Shown: positions 21,801 through 32,890 of the stretch, one piece after another
Numbering within the stretch: the stretch's first letter is position 1
Layout: the number at the start of each line of letters is the position of its first letter
DNA from: Anisus vortex
Lineage: Eukaryota > Mollusca > Gastropoda > Planorbidae
Assembly: GCA_949126835.1 (NCBI GenBank)
Contig: OX421509.1
Coordinates: 14,807,279 to 14,871,278, forward strand
DNA length: 64,000 bases
Direction of reading: 5' to 3'
The notes under the pieces: model-generated
Seen by the model: only the letters and a program-made list of their open reading frames with translations
Databases searched by the model: none
Told to the model about the DNA's origin: nothing
Translations under genes and position numbers: made by a program

Positions 21801-22511
21801 TATAATTCCAGTATCTCAATAAATACTGCAGAGGCTTTAGCAATATGCCTGGCATTAGACATTGCAGAGGAATCAGAAAACCAAAATTTTGTTATTTTAT
21901 CCGATTCGTTATCTTGTCTTACTGCTATGGGAAACTGTAATACCAGGAATATATCTGCCTTGGACATTTTGACAAAATACCAATCAATATATGAAAGAGG
22001 CAAACGTGTCGTTTTCTGTTGGGTTCCTGGTCATGCAGGGATAGATGGAAATGAAAAAGCTGACAGAGAGGCTAAAGCCGCCCTGTTGTTATCAGAGAGT
22101 ATTATCCCAATACCATATCGAGACTTGAAACCTTTAATAATTAAACATGAAAGACAAACATGGACTAACTTCTTGAAAACCGAATGCAATAAACTGCAGT
22201 ATTTGGAAAATTCAAAAACCTGGCATGATACAGGCCAACTTGTTCGAAAGGACGCAGTTATTCTCTGCAGACTACATACAGGACATACGAAACTAACACA
22301 TTCGTTTATCTTAAATCGAGAAATGGCCCCAATGTGTGCTTTCTGCAATGCCAACTTAACAGTGTCTCACATTTTGTTGGAATGTAATACATTTGATGAC
22401 ATTCGACGTAAATTCTATTACTGTAGAACTCTTCATGAACTTTTCAGCAAAATTAAACCAAAACATATAATAAACTATATTAAAGACATACAACTGTACA
22501 ACAAAATCTAA
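18840..22511 (+). CDS. LINE ORF2, endonuclease / reverse transcriptase / RNase H
   Basis: 1223 residues from ATG 18840. It nicks the target, copies the element RNA at the nick and removes RNA. The APE-type endonuclease (about 5-220) starts with LQWNCRGL, has CLQEIKL, GDFNAHN (D134, N136) and a C-terminal AHQPI where SDHxPI is usual: the H is kept, the aspartate before it is replaced by Ala. The RT (about 430-760) has APGPD, NYRPIALTN, FDLEKAFD (D581), GVPQGSILSP and catalytic YVDD (669-672). RNase H (about 955-1085) shows TDGS (D965), AEAL (E998), LSDS (D1022), WVPGHAG and ADREAK (D1075). A final finger has CAFC (C1166, C1169) and HILLEC. No stops or frameshifts. It probably acts as one protein together with ORF1. 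Confidence 0.95.
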   Translation: MNSEYKNILQWNCRGLKYNIPELQLIITETNPIVICLQEIKLNTESFELRGYTAYHQIHSKKIACGGTSIFIASNILHRRIKINTCIQAVAVRFTLTKPLTICSIYIPPDHTILYSQLDDLIKQLPPPIILMGDFNAHNPIWGSHNTNQRGKLIERLLEERNICIFNDGTPTFYSSTYLSPSYLDLTMVDSTLFTDFTWSVLENNYGSAHQPILLTTNSKIPTQQPLTWNFKRADWNTFKLECDRILCQINIHSNAQEQYSTFLKSLYQICERTIPKTTSKIKKNRPWFTNICKDSIKTRNKQLRIFKTNPSPENLKAFKIERAKTRQVIREQKRLTWQNYINKINSNTPITNIWKMIRKIKGNTKKSQIKQIKLADGTYAETTQDIANEIGKTFSKNSSSENYTDSFKKIKRVLEKEAINFETNIFEYYNSPISINELTQCIKETKNTAPGPDTIHNEIIRQLPTLTLKTLLKIVNDLWQQNIFPTEWSKAITIPIPKEKKDHTDPINYRPIALTNCFCKIMEKIVNKRLIYFLESNNLISKTQCGFRINHSTTDHLIRLETFIREAFVRKEHVIAVFFDLEKAFDTTWKYGILKDLYSLGLRGNLPKFISNFLSNRTFQVNIGNYLSDTFIQEEGVPQGSILSPTLFNIKINNITECLLQNTKCSLYVDDFVIYYRANCMIEIQNHLQLQINKIQEWTEKNGFKFSAQKTKVVHFCQMHKKHPDPELYLYKKQIPVTTNVKFLGVTFDSKLNFLLHIKELKSKCQKSTNLLKTLANTDWGGEKKSLLKIYRSHIRSKLDYGCLVYGSARTSYLKMLDPVQNQCLRLCLGGFRTTPCTSLQIEANESPLQNRRLKLSLQYALKLKSLPNNPAYLCVFYPQEKNSFTENSKYIPTFGLRIEKEMIETKIEFRFIKRYYIPKTPPWLFEIPPINLELNHRNKKDPCMDMFQEVLQKYSNYVQIYTDGSKNDTATSSVALTSNTSKKRKYNSSISINTAEALAICLALDIAEESENQNFVILSDSLSCLTAMGNCNTRNISALDILTKYQSIYERGKRVVFCWVPGHAGIDGNEKADREAKAALLLSESIIPIPYRDLKPLIIKHERQTWTNFLKTECNKLQYLENSKTWHDTGQLVRKDAVILCRLHTGHTKLTHSFILNREMAPMCAFCNANLTVSHILLECNTFDDIRRKFYYCRTLHELFSKIKPKHIINYIKDIQLYNKI

Positions 22512-22632
22512 AGATACAAGAACAATAAAATGGATACAAGAGAAAAATGACAACAACGTTATCAAAAAGGTAACTATATAACCTTCGATGTTGATGAGCC
22601 GGAAATTCAACAATTCAATTCAATTCAATTCA
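22512..22632 (+). other. LINE 3' UTR and CAATT-repeat tail
   Basis: About 95 bp of 3' UTR, then 'attcaacaattcaattcaa' and further CAATT units up to the target duplication. A short pentanucleotide tail in place of poly-A fits I-clade elements. Confidence 0.85.
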
Positions 22633-22644
22633 AACTCACTTAAA
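22633..22644 (+). repeat. 3' target-site duplication of the intact LINE
   Basis: AACTCACTTAAA, identical to 17182-17193. Confidence 0.93.
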
Positions 22645-22903
22645 TATGTACACAATCGAAACAAGACTTAAGTCCCTTATAAATACGACTAGTTTGAAAA
22701 GAAATTCCAATTCGAATTGTTTGTGTGTTGTTCTTATCTTATGCTATTTCATTTAAAATTTCTTTCTGTTAATGTCAAGGTGTTTTTTGTTTTAGGAGAC
22801 GAATTCACCTCTTGTCCAAATGTCCTTGACATTGCATCATGTCAGACAAAATTCTCAATATAATGTGTCAGATCTGCAGCTGGTGGTTTAAACTAAATAG
22901 AAA

Positions 22904-22922
22904 GGGGGGGGGGGGGGGGGGG
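22904..22922. repeat. Poly-G run (19 bases)
   Basis: Nineteen consecutive G, followed after AA by five more. Confidence 0.95.
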
Positions 22923-23081
22923 AAGGGGGTGCGATATTAAATTTTCTATAAAGAATAACAAACCAAAAAAGATCCCAGTCTTTGGAAATGAAACATGCAA
23001 AAGAATTTTTTTTTTATGTAGTGTAAAAGAAAACAGTTAAAGTTAATGTTTTGACTGAAAAGTGCCCAAATAGTGACCAAA

Positions 23082-23334
23082 TAGTGCGTCGGACAGAATC
23101 GGTCCATACCGCCGGTGAAGCAGTGTTCACGTTTCTGTAGCCAAGGCATACTAGGGGATTGTGTGTCCAGCACAATGCCTAGCCGCCTTTACTTTACCAC
23201 AACCAAAAGTCAGGAACCTATCCAGCTAGGTAGACTCAGGGACACCCCCTCTAGACCCAAGTAGAATTCCTAGCCTTCACCAGGATTCGAAATTCGAACC
23301 CAGGACCTTCGTTGGTACGCCATCCGAACGCGCA
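23082..23334 (-). mobile_element. SINE-1, minus-strand copy
   Basis: Starts with the inverted 3' end (gtcggacagaatcggtcc), continues with 'tagccgcctttactttacc' and ends in the head 'tacgccatccgaacgcgc'. The B-box region carries a small duplication (ggattcgaaattcgaaccc). The head is cut at the ACGCGC boundary. Confidence 0.88.
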
Positions 23335-24204
23335 ATAATATCTTCACGTCTGACGTTTGAAATCAATAGTTTTCTTTCGGTAACAGTTTTTGGAAATGAT
23401 TTTATCCCCTACATCTTTTCGTACTCGCAGAACAACCAGGAACGCAGCATATAGGCACGTTTTGTTTAGTAAATTAACGAATAGGACAGGAAGTGTTGGA
23501 ATGCATCGAACTTTTAGGTTTAACATGCATGCATAATCGTAATCGTTAAGACTTGTCAATACTAATATTAATCATAATTAAAACATATTCGCGTCATGTA
23601 AATATTCATGTTTTCTATATTACATGAGAACTTGTAGATCTAGACTCTAGATGTCTGCGTCAGCAATTAATTAGCCTTCCTTTGCGGATACCACGCTGAC
23701 AATGATTGCATTTTAAAGCCGGAAGACGCCGGCAAATTAAGATGGCGCGAGGCATTAGTGGACAGAACTGGGACAAAATAAAAATCAACAACAAACATTA
23801 AAATGCGCATGGGAAGGAAAAAAAGCAGGAAATTTCTAAACAAGGACAGATAAGCACAACCTTTCCGTGGTTAGGGGACATCACTCTAGCCTTTAACTTA
23901 TAGCTCTGTAATTAGCTGTAGCGTGGCCTCTGATGTTTTCGATTACTGACCCTTGTTATTGTTGTTTTTTTAAAGCAAAAAAAAACAACAACAACAACAA
24001 AAAAACACAGAATATTAAGTTGTATTCTTTCTTGCAAAAAAACTACACACATCAAGCGAAACAACAAAAAAAAAAAAACTTCGAAAACTCAAACGATGGA
24101 TCATCAAATCTTTGATGTGTTATTTTTGAACTAGTAGTTTATTAACTAAACGTTTAAATTTGTTTTGTAGATTTGTTGACAATTGTTTTTAGAACATTTG
24201 ATAT
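23335..24204. other. No gene seen
   Basis: AT-rich sequence. A YY1-like AAGATGGCGCG lies near 23739 without an obvious element around it. A-rich runs occur at 23978-24080. Confidence 0.4.
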
Positions 24205-24455
24205 AACCGTCAGTAAGATAACTTTAGATAGAACAAGCTACATTTAAGCTGTAAGATAACTTTAGATAGAACAAGCTACATTTAAGCTGTAAGATAACTT
24301 TAGATAGAACAAGCTACATTTAATCTGTAAGATAACTTTAGATAGAACAAGCTACATTTAAGCTGTTAGATAACTTTAGATAGAACGAGCTACATTTAAG
24401 CTGTATGATAACGTTAGTTAGAACAAGCTACATTTTCGATTTAAGATAACTTTTG
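24205..24455. repeat. 38-bp minisatellite, about 6 copies
   Basis: The unit starts TAAGATAACTTTAGATAGAA and continues CAAGCTACATTTAAGCTG. The last copies are more diverged. Confidence 0.93.
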
Positions 24456-24689
24456 ATAAACAAAATGACACGCAGACAGACGGATAGACAGACAGATACG
24501 CAGACAGACAGCCTGAAGTCGGAAGAAAGAAAAGTAGAATCATACAGACATTGGTTTGTAGTCAGATGGAAAAACCGATTAATGCACATATAAATTCGGT
24601 CTAATAAAGATGGCAGGAAGAAGAGAGAGTAAAAAAGAATAAAACAAAAAAAAACAGTTCTATAAACAGATTAAATGATAATGTTAGAC

Positions 24690-24957
24690 TTGTGTGTGGA
24701 GAGAGAGAAGTGGGACAGGCAGAAAAAGTCAGAGAGCTAGAGAGAAAGGAGGCAGTAAGAGAGAGAAAGAGAGAGACGGAGACAAAATAGTGAGAGAATG
24801 AGTGAGAGAAAGAGAGAGACGGAGACAAAATAGTGAGAGAATGAGTGAGAGAAAGAGAGAGACGGAGACAAAATAGTGAGAGAATGAGTGAGAGAAAGAG
24901 AGAGACGGAGACAAAATAGTGAGAGAATGAGTAAGAGAAAGAGAGAGACCGAGCGTG
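24690..24957. repeat. 43-bp GA-rich minisatellite, about 4 copies
   Basis: The unit contains GACGGAGACAAAATAGTGAG then AGAATGAGTGAGAGAAAGAG. Minus-strand Ser/Leu-rich ORFs here are repeat translations. Just upstream, near 24475-24510, is a short 'cagacagacg/cagatac' tract. Confidence 0.92.
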
Positions 24958-25055
24958 AGTGTATGCGTGTATCTTTGTGTGTGTTCACTTGGTTTCTACA
25001 CCGAGACTTTCAAAGTGGCAAACCAGCATTCTTTCTCTAGAACCTCACCCCTAAA

Positions 25056-25213
25056 TATTAAGGGGATGAGGTGGCCAGTTCAACCCTACAGACAAAAAAC
25101 TACAAACTCTACATACTACAAACCCTGCAGACTACAAACCCTTTTAACAACATTCGAGTCTTGGACCTTCCGTACGTCGGTTCAGCGCTACGCTGCTAGA
25201 CCACCGGGCCCCA
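25056..25213 (-). mobile_element. Degenerate tRNA-like SINE (probably SINE-1 related)
   Basis: On the minus strand: 'ggtggtctagcagcgtagcg' then 'gtacggaaggtccaagactc' and GAATG, the same order as the SINE-1 head (A box, 'gtaccgaagg', B box). The body is largely unrecognisable. Confidence 0.5.
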
Positions 25214-25780
25214 AGACGACGGACACTCGACCAACATGCAACGTTCTTCTGAGTGAATGCCTGTGTCAATGGAGGCTTGTCTCGTCTCTAAATGCACGTG
25301 TCAACACTTGGCCTGTTAATTACGTTTTAACACCAGCAAAAATTCTCTCAGACACGTCTTCGCGAGAGGAAAGAAGAAATTTAATGATTAAGTGAATGGC
25401 CCAATATGTTCTCATCAGATGTAATTATTCTCGCAGTTGTTGTTTTTAGCTGTTTGATTGATCCACCGCGTTGTGTGATACATTTTCATAGCAGTTTGGA
25501 CATTTTCATTGAGCTGTTTTTAGTGGCTGTGAAGCTTTTTATTTTGCTGCTGTTTAATAATATTTTGAACTTCAATGAATACTTTTTTGGAGCTGTTAGG
25601 ATACTTTGTTATATAGCTGCTTTAATTATTGTGTTTGTATGTCTATGTGATAGAATATTTTTAAAGATCTGGTTGACAGCTGTTTGTACATGTCATCGTT
25701 GCTGTTTGGATACTTTTAGACAGTTTTATAAGTGTTCTTAGCCAGTTTTAAGATAATTTTGGAGGTGGTTTAACATTATT

Positions 25781-26026
25781 GCGGCAGCGCATTCGGCTGG
25801 CGTAACGAAGGTCCAGCGTTCGAATCCTGGTTGAAGGCTAGGATTTGTTCCGTGGTCTGGAGAGGGTGTCCCTGAGTCTACCCAGCTCTGATGGACATCT
25901 GACCTTAGTTTGAGTAAAGAAAAGGCGGCTGGGCATTGAGTCCGAGTATTCCGTGGCCACAGAAACTGGTGAACACTGCTTCATCGGCCCTATGGATCAA
26001 TTTGGTCTGACAAAATACTTTACATT
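25781..26026 (+). mobile_element. SINE-1, 5'-trimmed copy
   Basis: Starts inside the head at 'gcggcagcgcattcggctgg'; the B box (CGTTCGAATCC) is present. Part of the 'gctggccacacaatctcc' segment is deleted. It ends 'tttggtctgacaaaatactt'. Confidence 0.88.
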
Positions 26027-27125
26027 TTAGCTGTTTGAATTACAGTTTCGGAGCATCGGGACATACAGTCGTTGCTGCTTCTGTTAGCTTTAAGTTTGAC
26101 TAAGGTTTTTGGAGAGGTTGACTATAGGTTTACAGGTTGTGCACTTTAACCCTACAGCTGTTGGCTTTTTTCTCAGTGCTGTTTTAGCTGATATTTAGAG
26201 TTCTCAAACGGTTCTCTATTCTCTGCACTTCTTGTTCCAAACATCGAAAAGAAAGATTGTACGCTAAACTTTAATTAAACAGCCAATCAAAACACACGAT
26301 TCTGCATAGCTTGCCAACTAACAAATGCCTTGCAACAATATTGTCAAAACATTTTAGTCTTGTACAAAACATTATATTATTATTTAGCAGTACTGAATCT
26401 TTACTTATTTTTTATCTCTTTCTATTAAAATCCTCTACCCCCCCCCTCCCCTAAACACACTCTCCCTTCTTAACTCCCTCCTCCCCAACAGGCCCCCGCC
26501 AACAGAGTTTTAATAACACACAATTGGATTCGCGTCATTTTGTGGACTTTGTGGGTCATAAATATCGCCCCCTTCCCCCCCCCCCCCCACTTTCTTTTTT
26601 TCCCCTCATCCCAGTTTCAAATTTTATGATCGGATGAGATCAATAATAAACTATAGAACTTATACCTCCTTCTTCCTTCTCTCTCTCTCTTTCATTATTC
26701 TCTTACACCCTACCCCTCCCCTCCCGCACCCATACAACACCCTTGTCATCTTCCAGTACACCAGAAAACTGCCAAGATCGAGTCTCTCATTTATTGGCGG
26801 TATTAAAACAGGGAGCCCTAGTCCACGCGGTCACTCTTGAGATAAAAGAATCAAAGATTGACCAGTCTTTGGTGCGGGGTGACTTTAAAGGGGGCGGGCA
26901 TGGGGGGAGGGTGGGCTCTGATATATTTTAGTTGTGTTATATGATATTATGAAATGGATCAACGGGAGGTGAAGAATGAGGGCTGTGGGTGGGGGGAGGG
27001 GGTGGGAATCAAATGTCTGGCATCAGATAGTGTGTACAGGTCATGACCGTTTCAATAACACCAGGGCAGGGGAGGTGACCGTTGAATCCATGAGCGAGAC
27101 TGGATAGAATAGCAGTGAAATGGTG
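26027..27125. other. No gene; C-rich tracts
   Basis: Mixed sequence with C-rich patches at 26435-26500 and a 14-base poly-C near 26575-26588, and G-rich DNA near 26890-27005. Confidence 0.45.
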
Positions 27126-27975
27126 TTAGATAAGTGATTAAAACTATAAGTAAGTAGTTGGAATTGTGGATAAGTAGCTACTAGATACGTGGGTAGAACT
27201 ATATATAAGTATTAGAACTATAGATAAGTGAATAGAACTATAGATAAGTGAATAGAACTATAGATAAGTGAATAGAACTATAGATAAGTGAATAGAACTA
27301 TAGATAAGTGGGTAGAACTATAGAAAAGTGAATATAACTATAGATAAGTGATTAGAACTATAGATAAGTGAATAGAACTATAGATAAGTGAATATAACTA
27401 TAGATAAGTGAATATAACTATAGATAAGTGATTAGAACTATAGATAAGTGAATAGAACTATAGATAAGTGAATAGAACTATAGATAAGTGGGTAGAACTA
27501 TAGAAAAGTGAATATAACTATAGATAAGTGATTAGAACTATAGATAAGTGAATAGAACTATAGATAAGTGGGTAGAACTATAGAAAAGTGAATATAACTA
27601 TAGATAAGTGATTAGAACTATATATAAGTGAATAGAACTATAGATAAGTGGGTAGAACTATAGAAAAGTGAATATAACTATAGATAAGTGATTAGAACTA
27701 TAGATAAGTGATTAGAACTATAGATAAGTGAATATAACTATAGATAAGTGATTAGAACTATAGATAAGTGAATAGAACTATAGATAAGTAATTAGAACTA
27801 TAAGTAAGTAGTCAGAATCGTAGGCCTACATAAGCAGCTAACAGGTAAGTGGGTAGAACTATAGCTAAGTGATTAGAACTATAGATAAGTATGTAGAACT
27901 ATAGATAAGGAATTTAAAATTATAGATAAGTAGGTAGAACTAACGAAAAGGGGCTAGAAATATAGATATACAGGT
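27126..27975. repeat. 20-bp minisatellite, about 35 good copies plus degenerate edges
   Basis: The unit is TAGATAAGTGAATAGAACTA. Variants with 'gggtagaac', 'gattagaac' and 'gaaaagtgaatataac' recur in blocks. Relics with the same spacing continue to about 28100. Confidence 0.95.
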
Positions 27976-28275
27976 AGAACAATAGAAATGTAGATAGAAT
28001 TATAGTTAAGTAGAGGCAAATATATATAGAATTAGTTATAACTAGAGATGCGATGTAAGAACAAAAGTGGGTAGAATATAGATAACTAAATATAGGTCAT
28101 TTAGTTTGATAGATAGATAGATAAATCCTATCTGTGGGCACTAGATTACATAACGATAAAGAAAGAAGAAAGTGAGCTACGTATCCAAGAACAGAGTTAG
28201 TCAAAGATTATAGCTGACTACGTGTGGGGTTTGAACAGTTTTGTTGAAAGTAGAACTAAGAAAGAGACTTAAACA

Positions 28276-28549
28276 AACAAGAGAGAGAGAGAGCGAGAGA
28301 GAGAGAGAGAGAAGGGGAGAGAGGGAGAGAGAGAGAAGGAGAGAGAGAGGAAGAGACGGAGAGAGAGTTTGAGGTCTGAGAAAGAGCGGTGGTGGGAGGG
28401 GTAGAAAGTGAGTGAGAGTAAAAAAGTTTTTTTTACCGAAATTGGATTGATCGAGCATGATATAATATTCAATATTAAAATTCTTTTATGAGAAAAATTA
28501 GAACAAGAGAATGCAAGAGAAAGAGAGAGAGAGAGAGACAGAAAGAGAG

Positions 28550-28595
<46 letters not shown>
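28276..28595. repeat. (GA)n microsatellites in two blocks
   Basis: Purine-only blocks at 28279-28372 and 28516-28595, separated by about 140 bp of ordinary sequence. The short minus-strand Ser/Leu ORFs are artefacts. Confidence 0.92.
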
Positions 28596-28598
<3 letters not shown>

Positions 28599-29199
28599 GT
28601 GAGCGAGAGAGATTTAAGTGAGAGTCTAAAGTCACGTAACAAAACAGAAGACTGGAATTGAAACTACAAATACGATTGTGAAATATTGACACAAACTTTG
28701 TAAATGACAGATGGAGGGACAGGTGGAAAGATGAAAAAACAAATACAGGATAGAGAGACAGGAGGAAAAAAATATAAAAAATTAAAAAGTCGTTTAAAAG
28801 ATATGAATCAAAAGAGATAATTATTTTCTAAGCTAACTGGCTTACGACGCAAGGACAATGAGAGCAGGCTTTGTCTTGAGTTAATTTATACTTGGTGCCA
28901 GGAGATATAATTAGTTTAAATACAATGTAAGAATTGCAAGCAGAAAGTTAGACTGCGATTTATAAAATCAATTGTATCCCCCTTCACCCCCCCCCCCCCT
29001 TCCTCTCCTTCCTCTGCCCCCAACACAACATTTCAATGATCTTTTCTTTCTTGTTCAATTAAACTGGTAAGAAACTGTTTTAGAGGGGAAAAAAATTAGA
29101 CTTCTTGCATTGACCAGGCCACACAGTCCGCTCTTAAATCTCTTGCGCTAGAAACTTTTTTTTAAAATTAAAGGCTGGAAAAAACACACACTTTCTCTT
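28596..29199. other. No gene seen
   Basis: AT-rich, with a poly-C patch at 28988-28999. Confidence 0.45.
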
Positions 29200-29427
29200 C
29201 ATAGTGCTTTGGCTATCGTCTGTGACACGCAAGGAGATTGTGTGGCCAGCTCCTTCCATAGCTACATTTTCTACGTTAATTTGTCTCTGACGGGTATTAG
29301 GTCTACTCTCTTGTCATTGTCGACTAGAGGTTTCTATCTGCCACAAATGAGTTTTATTGAACTGGGACTTGAACTTTTAAAGGCCGTATTCAGAATCACA
29401 CGCTCTATCCTACCGACCACGCTGACA
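29200..29427 (-). mobile_element. SINE-3, another tRNA-like SINE
   Basis: On the minus strand the head reads 'cagcgtggtcggtaggatag' then AGCG, with the B-box-like AGTTCAAGTCCCAG about 45 bp later, a tRNA-style promoter pair. The head differs from SINE-1, yet further down lies 'gctggccacacaatctcct', identical to a stretch in the SINE-1 body. Only one copy is seen, so the boundaries are approximate. Confidence 0.55.
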
Positions 29428-30995
29428 CAACCATCAATGTTGTCGTAGTAGGAGCAGTGCATAGTAAACCTTTTACTTTATATACCACACGATTAGAACT
29501 CATCAGATGTAATAAAAATTTTTCTCTTTAACAATAATAATTGAGTCGTTTTTTTACTGTTTCAGTTTTAAAATATTTTTTTTTTTGGCAACATTTCTGA
29601 GGGGATATAAAAAATTGCCAAGTTCATCCCTAGGTTTGGTCAATTTGTCCAGCTCCTAAAAGCCCATTGGGCAATTATCAATCCATATGTTCTGGGATTA
29701 GGTCTGCAAAGATCAATCATTTGTTCGTTCAGCATACTGTGTCACAGGCTTATGGTACAGTAAGACAATTAAACATTCCATTATAGATTACAATAATGAA
29801 AGTTGAATATATTCTAACAAAATTCTCAAAGTGTTTCATTTATTTATTCATTTCCCATTATAAAATCTTTTGTATTTATATATTCATAACCAATATACAT
29901 ACAGACATATATTCATACATATAAATACATAAATTATATAGGTAGATAGATAGATAGATATTAGCCTTCAAGAAAAAGAGTTATAGTTTTATATGATTAA
30001 AATAACGGAGAAAATTTCATATATTATTATTACAGACGCCCTTTTAGAGAATACTTTTTTTAAGGATTTTATTCTTAATGAGTTATAATGTTAATTATTT
30101 GGGTTTGCAATAAGCATTTCGCAAACTTGTTTTTTTGTATCTTTCCTTAATGAGCTAATAATTTCTATGTTTTGTTGTTGTTGTTTTTAATACATATTTT
30201 TGTTGTGCATGAAATTATTTATTTCAATATAGCCTGGTTTTCGCTTCAGTTGTTTGTTTTCAATGCTTTTATTTCTACTATAGCTTTGTTGCATTATGAG
30301 TTGTGTTTTTATTTTGCAACGTAACTATGTAAATAGAAGCCATGATGGAGACATGGTGGAATACAATTGTTCTTTACCATGTCTGTTTTACACCCAAAAT
30401 ATAAGGAATTTGTTTGCATAAATCTTGATATTTAACTGTGATACTAGTCCTTAGTAGTCCGTCAATGAAGTAAACTTAGCTCTTGTGAAACATTGCACAG
30501 CCTGCCTTATGCTTGAGTTTACTTTCGACAATAGACATCTTCAAATAAGTATTATGCATTTACGGATCCTATTCCATTGATTTTTATATGGTTTCAATTG
30601 TAGCTTTGTTTGTTAATTTTCATCGCAAGACAGTGTTTTTTTTGTGTTTTATGTATTTTTTGCGCCCTATTATTGAAATGATGGTATTTAAAAATTAAAT
30701 ATTCTTAAGCCTAAGTAATACGACTGCCATTTGTCACCACTAGACAAAGTAAACATACAGCACGTGCTTTTGTCTCTCCCTTTAAAAAAAATGGTTTCCA
30801 TTTCTTCGTAACTCTAGTATTTCATTTTCTAGTGGCTGTTTTTAAATATGGATGAAACAGGAAGTTGCACATTTACAACTGCAACAAGAAACTGAAGAAC
30901 ACACACACATACACACACAAGCCAACAATAAAAAAAACACTTTAAATTTACAGCTAAAGACACATAGATCAACAGTGGATGCTTTAAAAGTTAGC
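29428..30995. other. No gene seen
   Basis: Very AT-rich sequence with a small (GATA)n at 29941-29960. No ORF of interest. Confidence 0.5.
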
Positions 30996-31436
30996 AAATT
31001 TCCAGAAAAAAATCAGAGCCCAGGAAATGAGATGCCTACGTAAAATTTTAAACATCTCCTACAAAGATCGAGTTACAAATGAGGCTGTCCGTGAGGAAAT
31101 CACCAACGTCATCGGCCCTTACGAGGATCTACTCAGCACCATTAAATCCAGAAAACTCAGATGGTACGGGAATGTGGTAAGATCCAAAGGCCTGGCGAAA
31201 ACCATCCTGCAGGGCACAGTGCGTGGTGGAAGAAAGAGAGGCAGGCAGAAGAGACGATGGGAAGATGCCATCAGGGAGTGGACCGGCTTGTCTCTTGCGG
31301 ATTCCCAGAGGGCGGCGCAGGACCGGGACCAGTGGCATACAATAGTTCAACAGTCAAAAAATGGTGCCCCAACGACACTCGATCGCGTTATGAAGCTGAT
31401 GATGAAGCAAAGCAATTTAACATGGATTTATTATTA
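30996..31436 (+). pseudogene. LINE-C ORF C-terminal region, 5'-truncated
   Basis: About 145 codons stay open: EMRCLRKILNISYKDRVTNE, then RKLRWYGNVVRS, KTILQGTVRGG, GRQKRRWEDAIREWTGLSL, DRDQWHTIV and a stop at 31434-31436. This is the standard C-terminus of RTE-like endonuclease/RT proteins. It starts abruptly in mid-protein, with no RT catalytic core, so it is a 5'-truncated insertion. It is better kept than the copy at 9485-9960, and the later part of the 1776-3566 element is similar. Confidence 0.85.
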
Positions 31437-31706
31437 AACATTTCTTTTTAGAAATTCTGCAAAATAGAACGATGTGATTTGAATTTTTTTTAAACCTTCA
31501 GCGACTTATTTAAACTTCATTAGTTTTTGTTTTGCTTTAAATAACCTGTAACTAGATATTAAAGCAAAAATACGTTTAAACTTTAAACATATCAAATTCA
31601 CATTTAATTGATTTAGTTTTTTTTTCATTTGTTATGTTTACAAGTCTCGGAAACTATACGTTTTAAACATTAATTATTATTGTTCAGCATAAGCAAAGAG
31701 ATTTAT

Positions 31707-32036
31707 ATCTGTCAGTGTGTTTAGCGAATCTGTCCATGTGTTTAGTGAATATGTCAGTTTGTTTAGCGAATCTGTCAGTGTGTTTAGTGAATCTGTCAGT
31801 GTGTTTAGTGAACATGTCAGTGTGTTTAATGGATCTGTCAGTGTGCTTAGTTAATATGTCAGTGTGTTTAGTGAATATGTCAGTGTGTTTAGATAATCTG
31901 TCAGTGTGTTTAGATAATCTGTCAGCGTGTTTAGTGAATCTGTCAGTGTGTTTAGTGAATCTGTATATTTGGTGAATCAATCAGTAAGCTAAGTGAATCT
32001 ATAAGTGTGTTTAGTGAATATTTTAGTGTACTTTGT
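31707..32036. repeat. 21-bp minisatellite, about 15 copies
   Basis: The unit is TCAGTGTGTTTAGTGAATCTG. As 21 is divisible by three, ORFs stay open on both strands (31715-31975 plus, 31684-31980 minus); they are not genes. Confidence 0.94.
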
Positions 32037-32890
32037 GTCAACTATCAAAGTTGGAAGTGCATTATGTAGACATTTCCAACTGAGTTGCTTACTACCGATT
32101 GCTATAAGGTACATCGGGTGTATGTCCCGTGTTAGCGAGCTCTGAAATCGGTTCATTTTTGTTTGTGTTTTTTTAAGTCAAACAGACATTTCATAAAAAA
32201 CATCAATTGCAGATCAAGGAGTATGTTGCTGATGTTCACTTTTAAAAACGATGTCAATGACTGACGGAGAGAAACGAAAAGAAGAAAGAGATGAAAAGAA
32301 AGTCATGCCAATGGAAGATTTGATGTGAATTGACATGCCCCCCTAAACCTGGACTCTGGATGAAATATTGATGTTCAGTTTTGATACGACGGCACTAAGG
32401 AGTTGTCTCTCTTTGTTCAGCGCCTGGAAGAAGGAGAAGAAAAAGTAAAGTAACATCCTCGCCCCGGCGCCCCGGTGCTATCTTTCCATCTTGTATGCAT
32501 CCTCATTTCTTTGTCCCTGTGCCCTCTGTCCTCTGTCTGCCACTCTAGTCTGCCACTCTGTGTTGTTTTATTTTTTTTTATGTCGTGTCTCACATATTGA
32601 TCCGCCATTTTTCTCATCAAAACATAATTACCCTTCAACATGGAGTCATCCCTCCCTTTACCCTCCCTCCCTTCCTCCCCCCTCGTCCCAACAGTAAAGT
32701 GTAATACAAACGCACGTGCGCACATGCGGCAGGTCTTTATCCTAGAATTTACAGACGCGGTATTCCCTTCCTTGTCATGCGCAGAGCAAGATTTACGGCG
32801 CCTGAAGAACTCCAGTAGGTCAATGTTTAATGGTGAATTCTATTTCCTTTGATGTATATTTTAATACCCGTGCACACCCTTTGTCTAGGT
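32037..32890. other. No gene seen
   Basis: A small inverted repeat AGTTGGAA / TTCCAACT (32049-32056 and 32074-32081) could form a hairpin. The remainder is unique-looking with CT-rich patches near 32640-32700. Confidence 0.4.

Larger units (their letters stand above)
17194..22632 (+). mobile_element. Full-length I/Jockey-group LINE (Nimbus-like), 5439 bp
   Basis: Complete non-LTR retrotransposon: a 237-bp 5' UTR, ORF1 (17431-18798), a 41-bp spacer, ORF2 (18840-22511), a short 3' UTR and a tail of CAATT repeats. A perfect 12-bp target-site duplication marks both ends, so neither end is truncated. Neither ORF has a stop or frameshift, and the catalytic residues I could check are present. This argues for a recent insertion. 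The order EN, RT, RNase H, CCHC finger places it in the I/Jockey superfamily. Likeness to Biomphalaria Nimbus is from memory. It lies between SINE-2 and unique DNA and is transcribed on the plus strand. Confidence 0.95.

Noticed and set aside
25406..25741. 111-codon hydrophobic ORF that looks like a membrane protein
   Set aside because: The hydrophobicity follows from T-rich DNA; no family motif, no splice or promoter context, and it ends just before a SINE-1 copy. Transcript evidence would be needed.
31684..31980. Open frames on both strands over the 21-bp array
   Set aside because: Same reason: unit length divisible by three, seven-residue repeats only.
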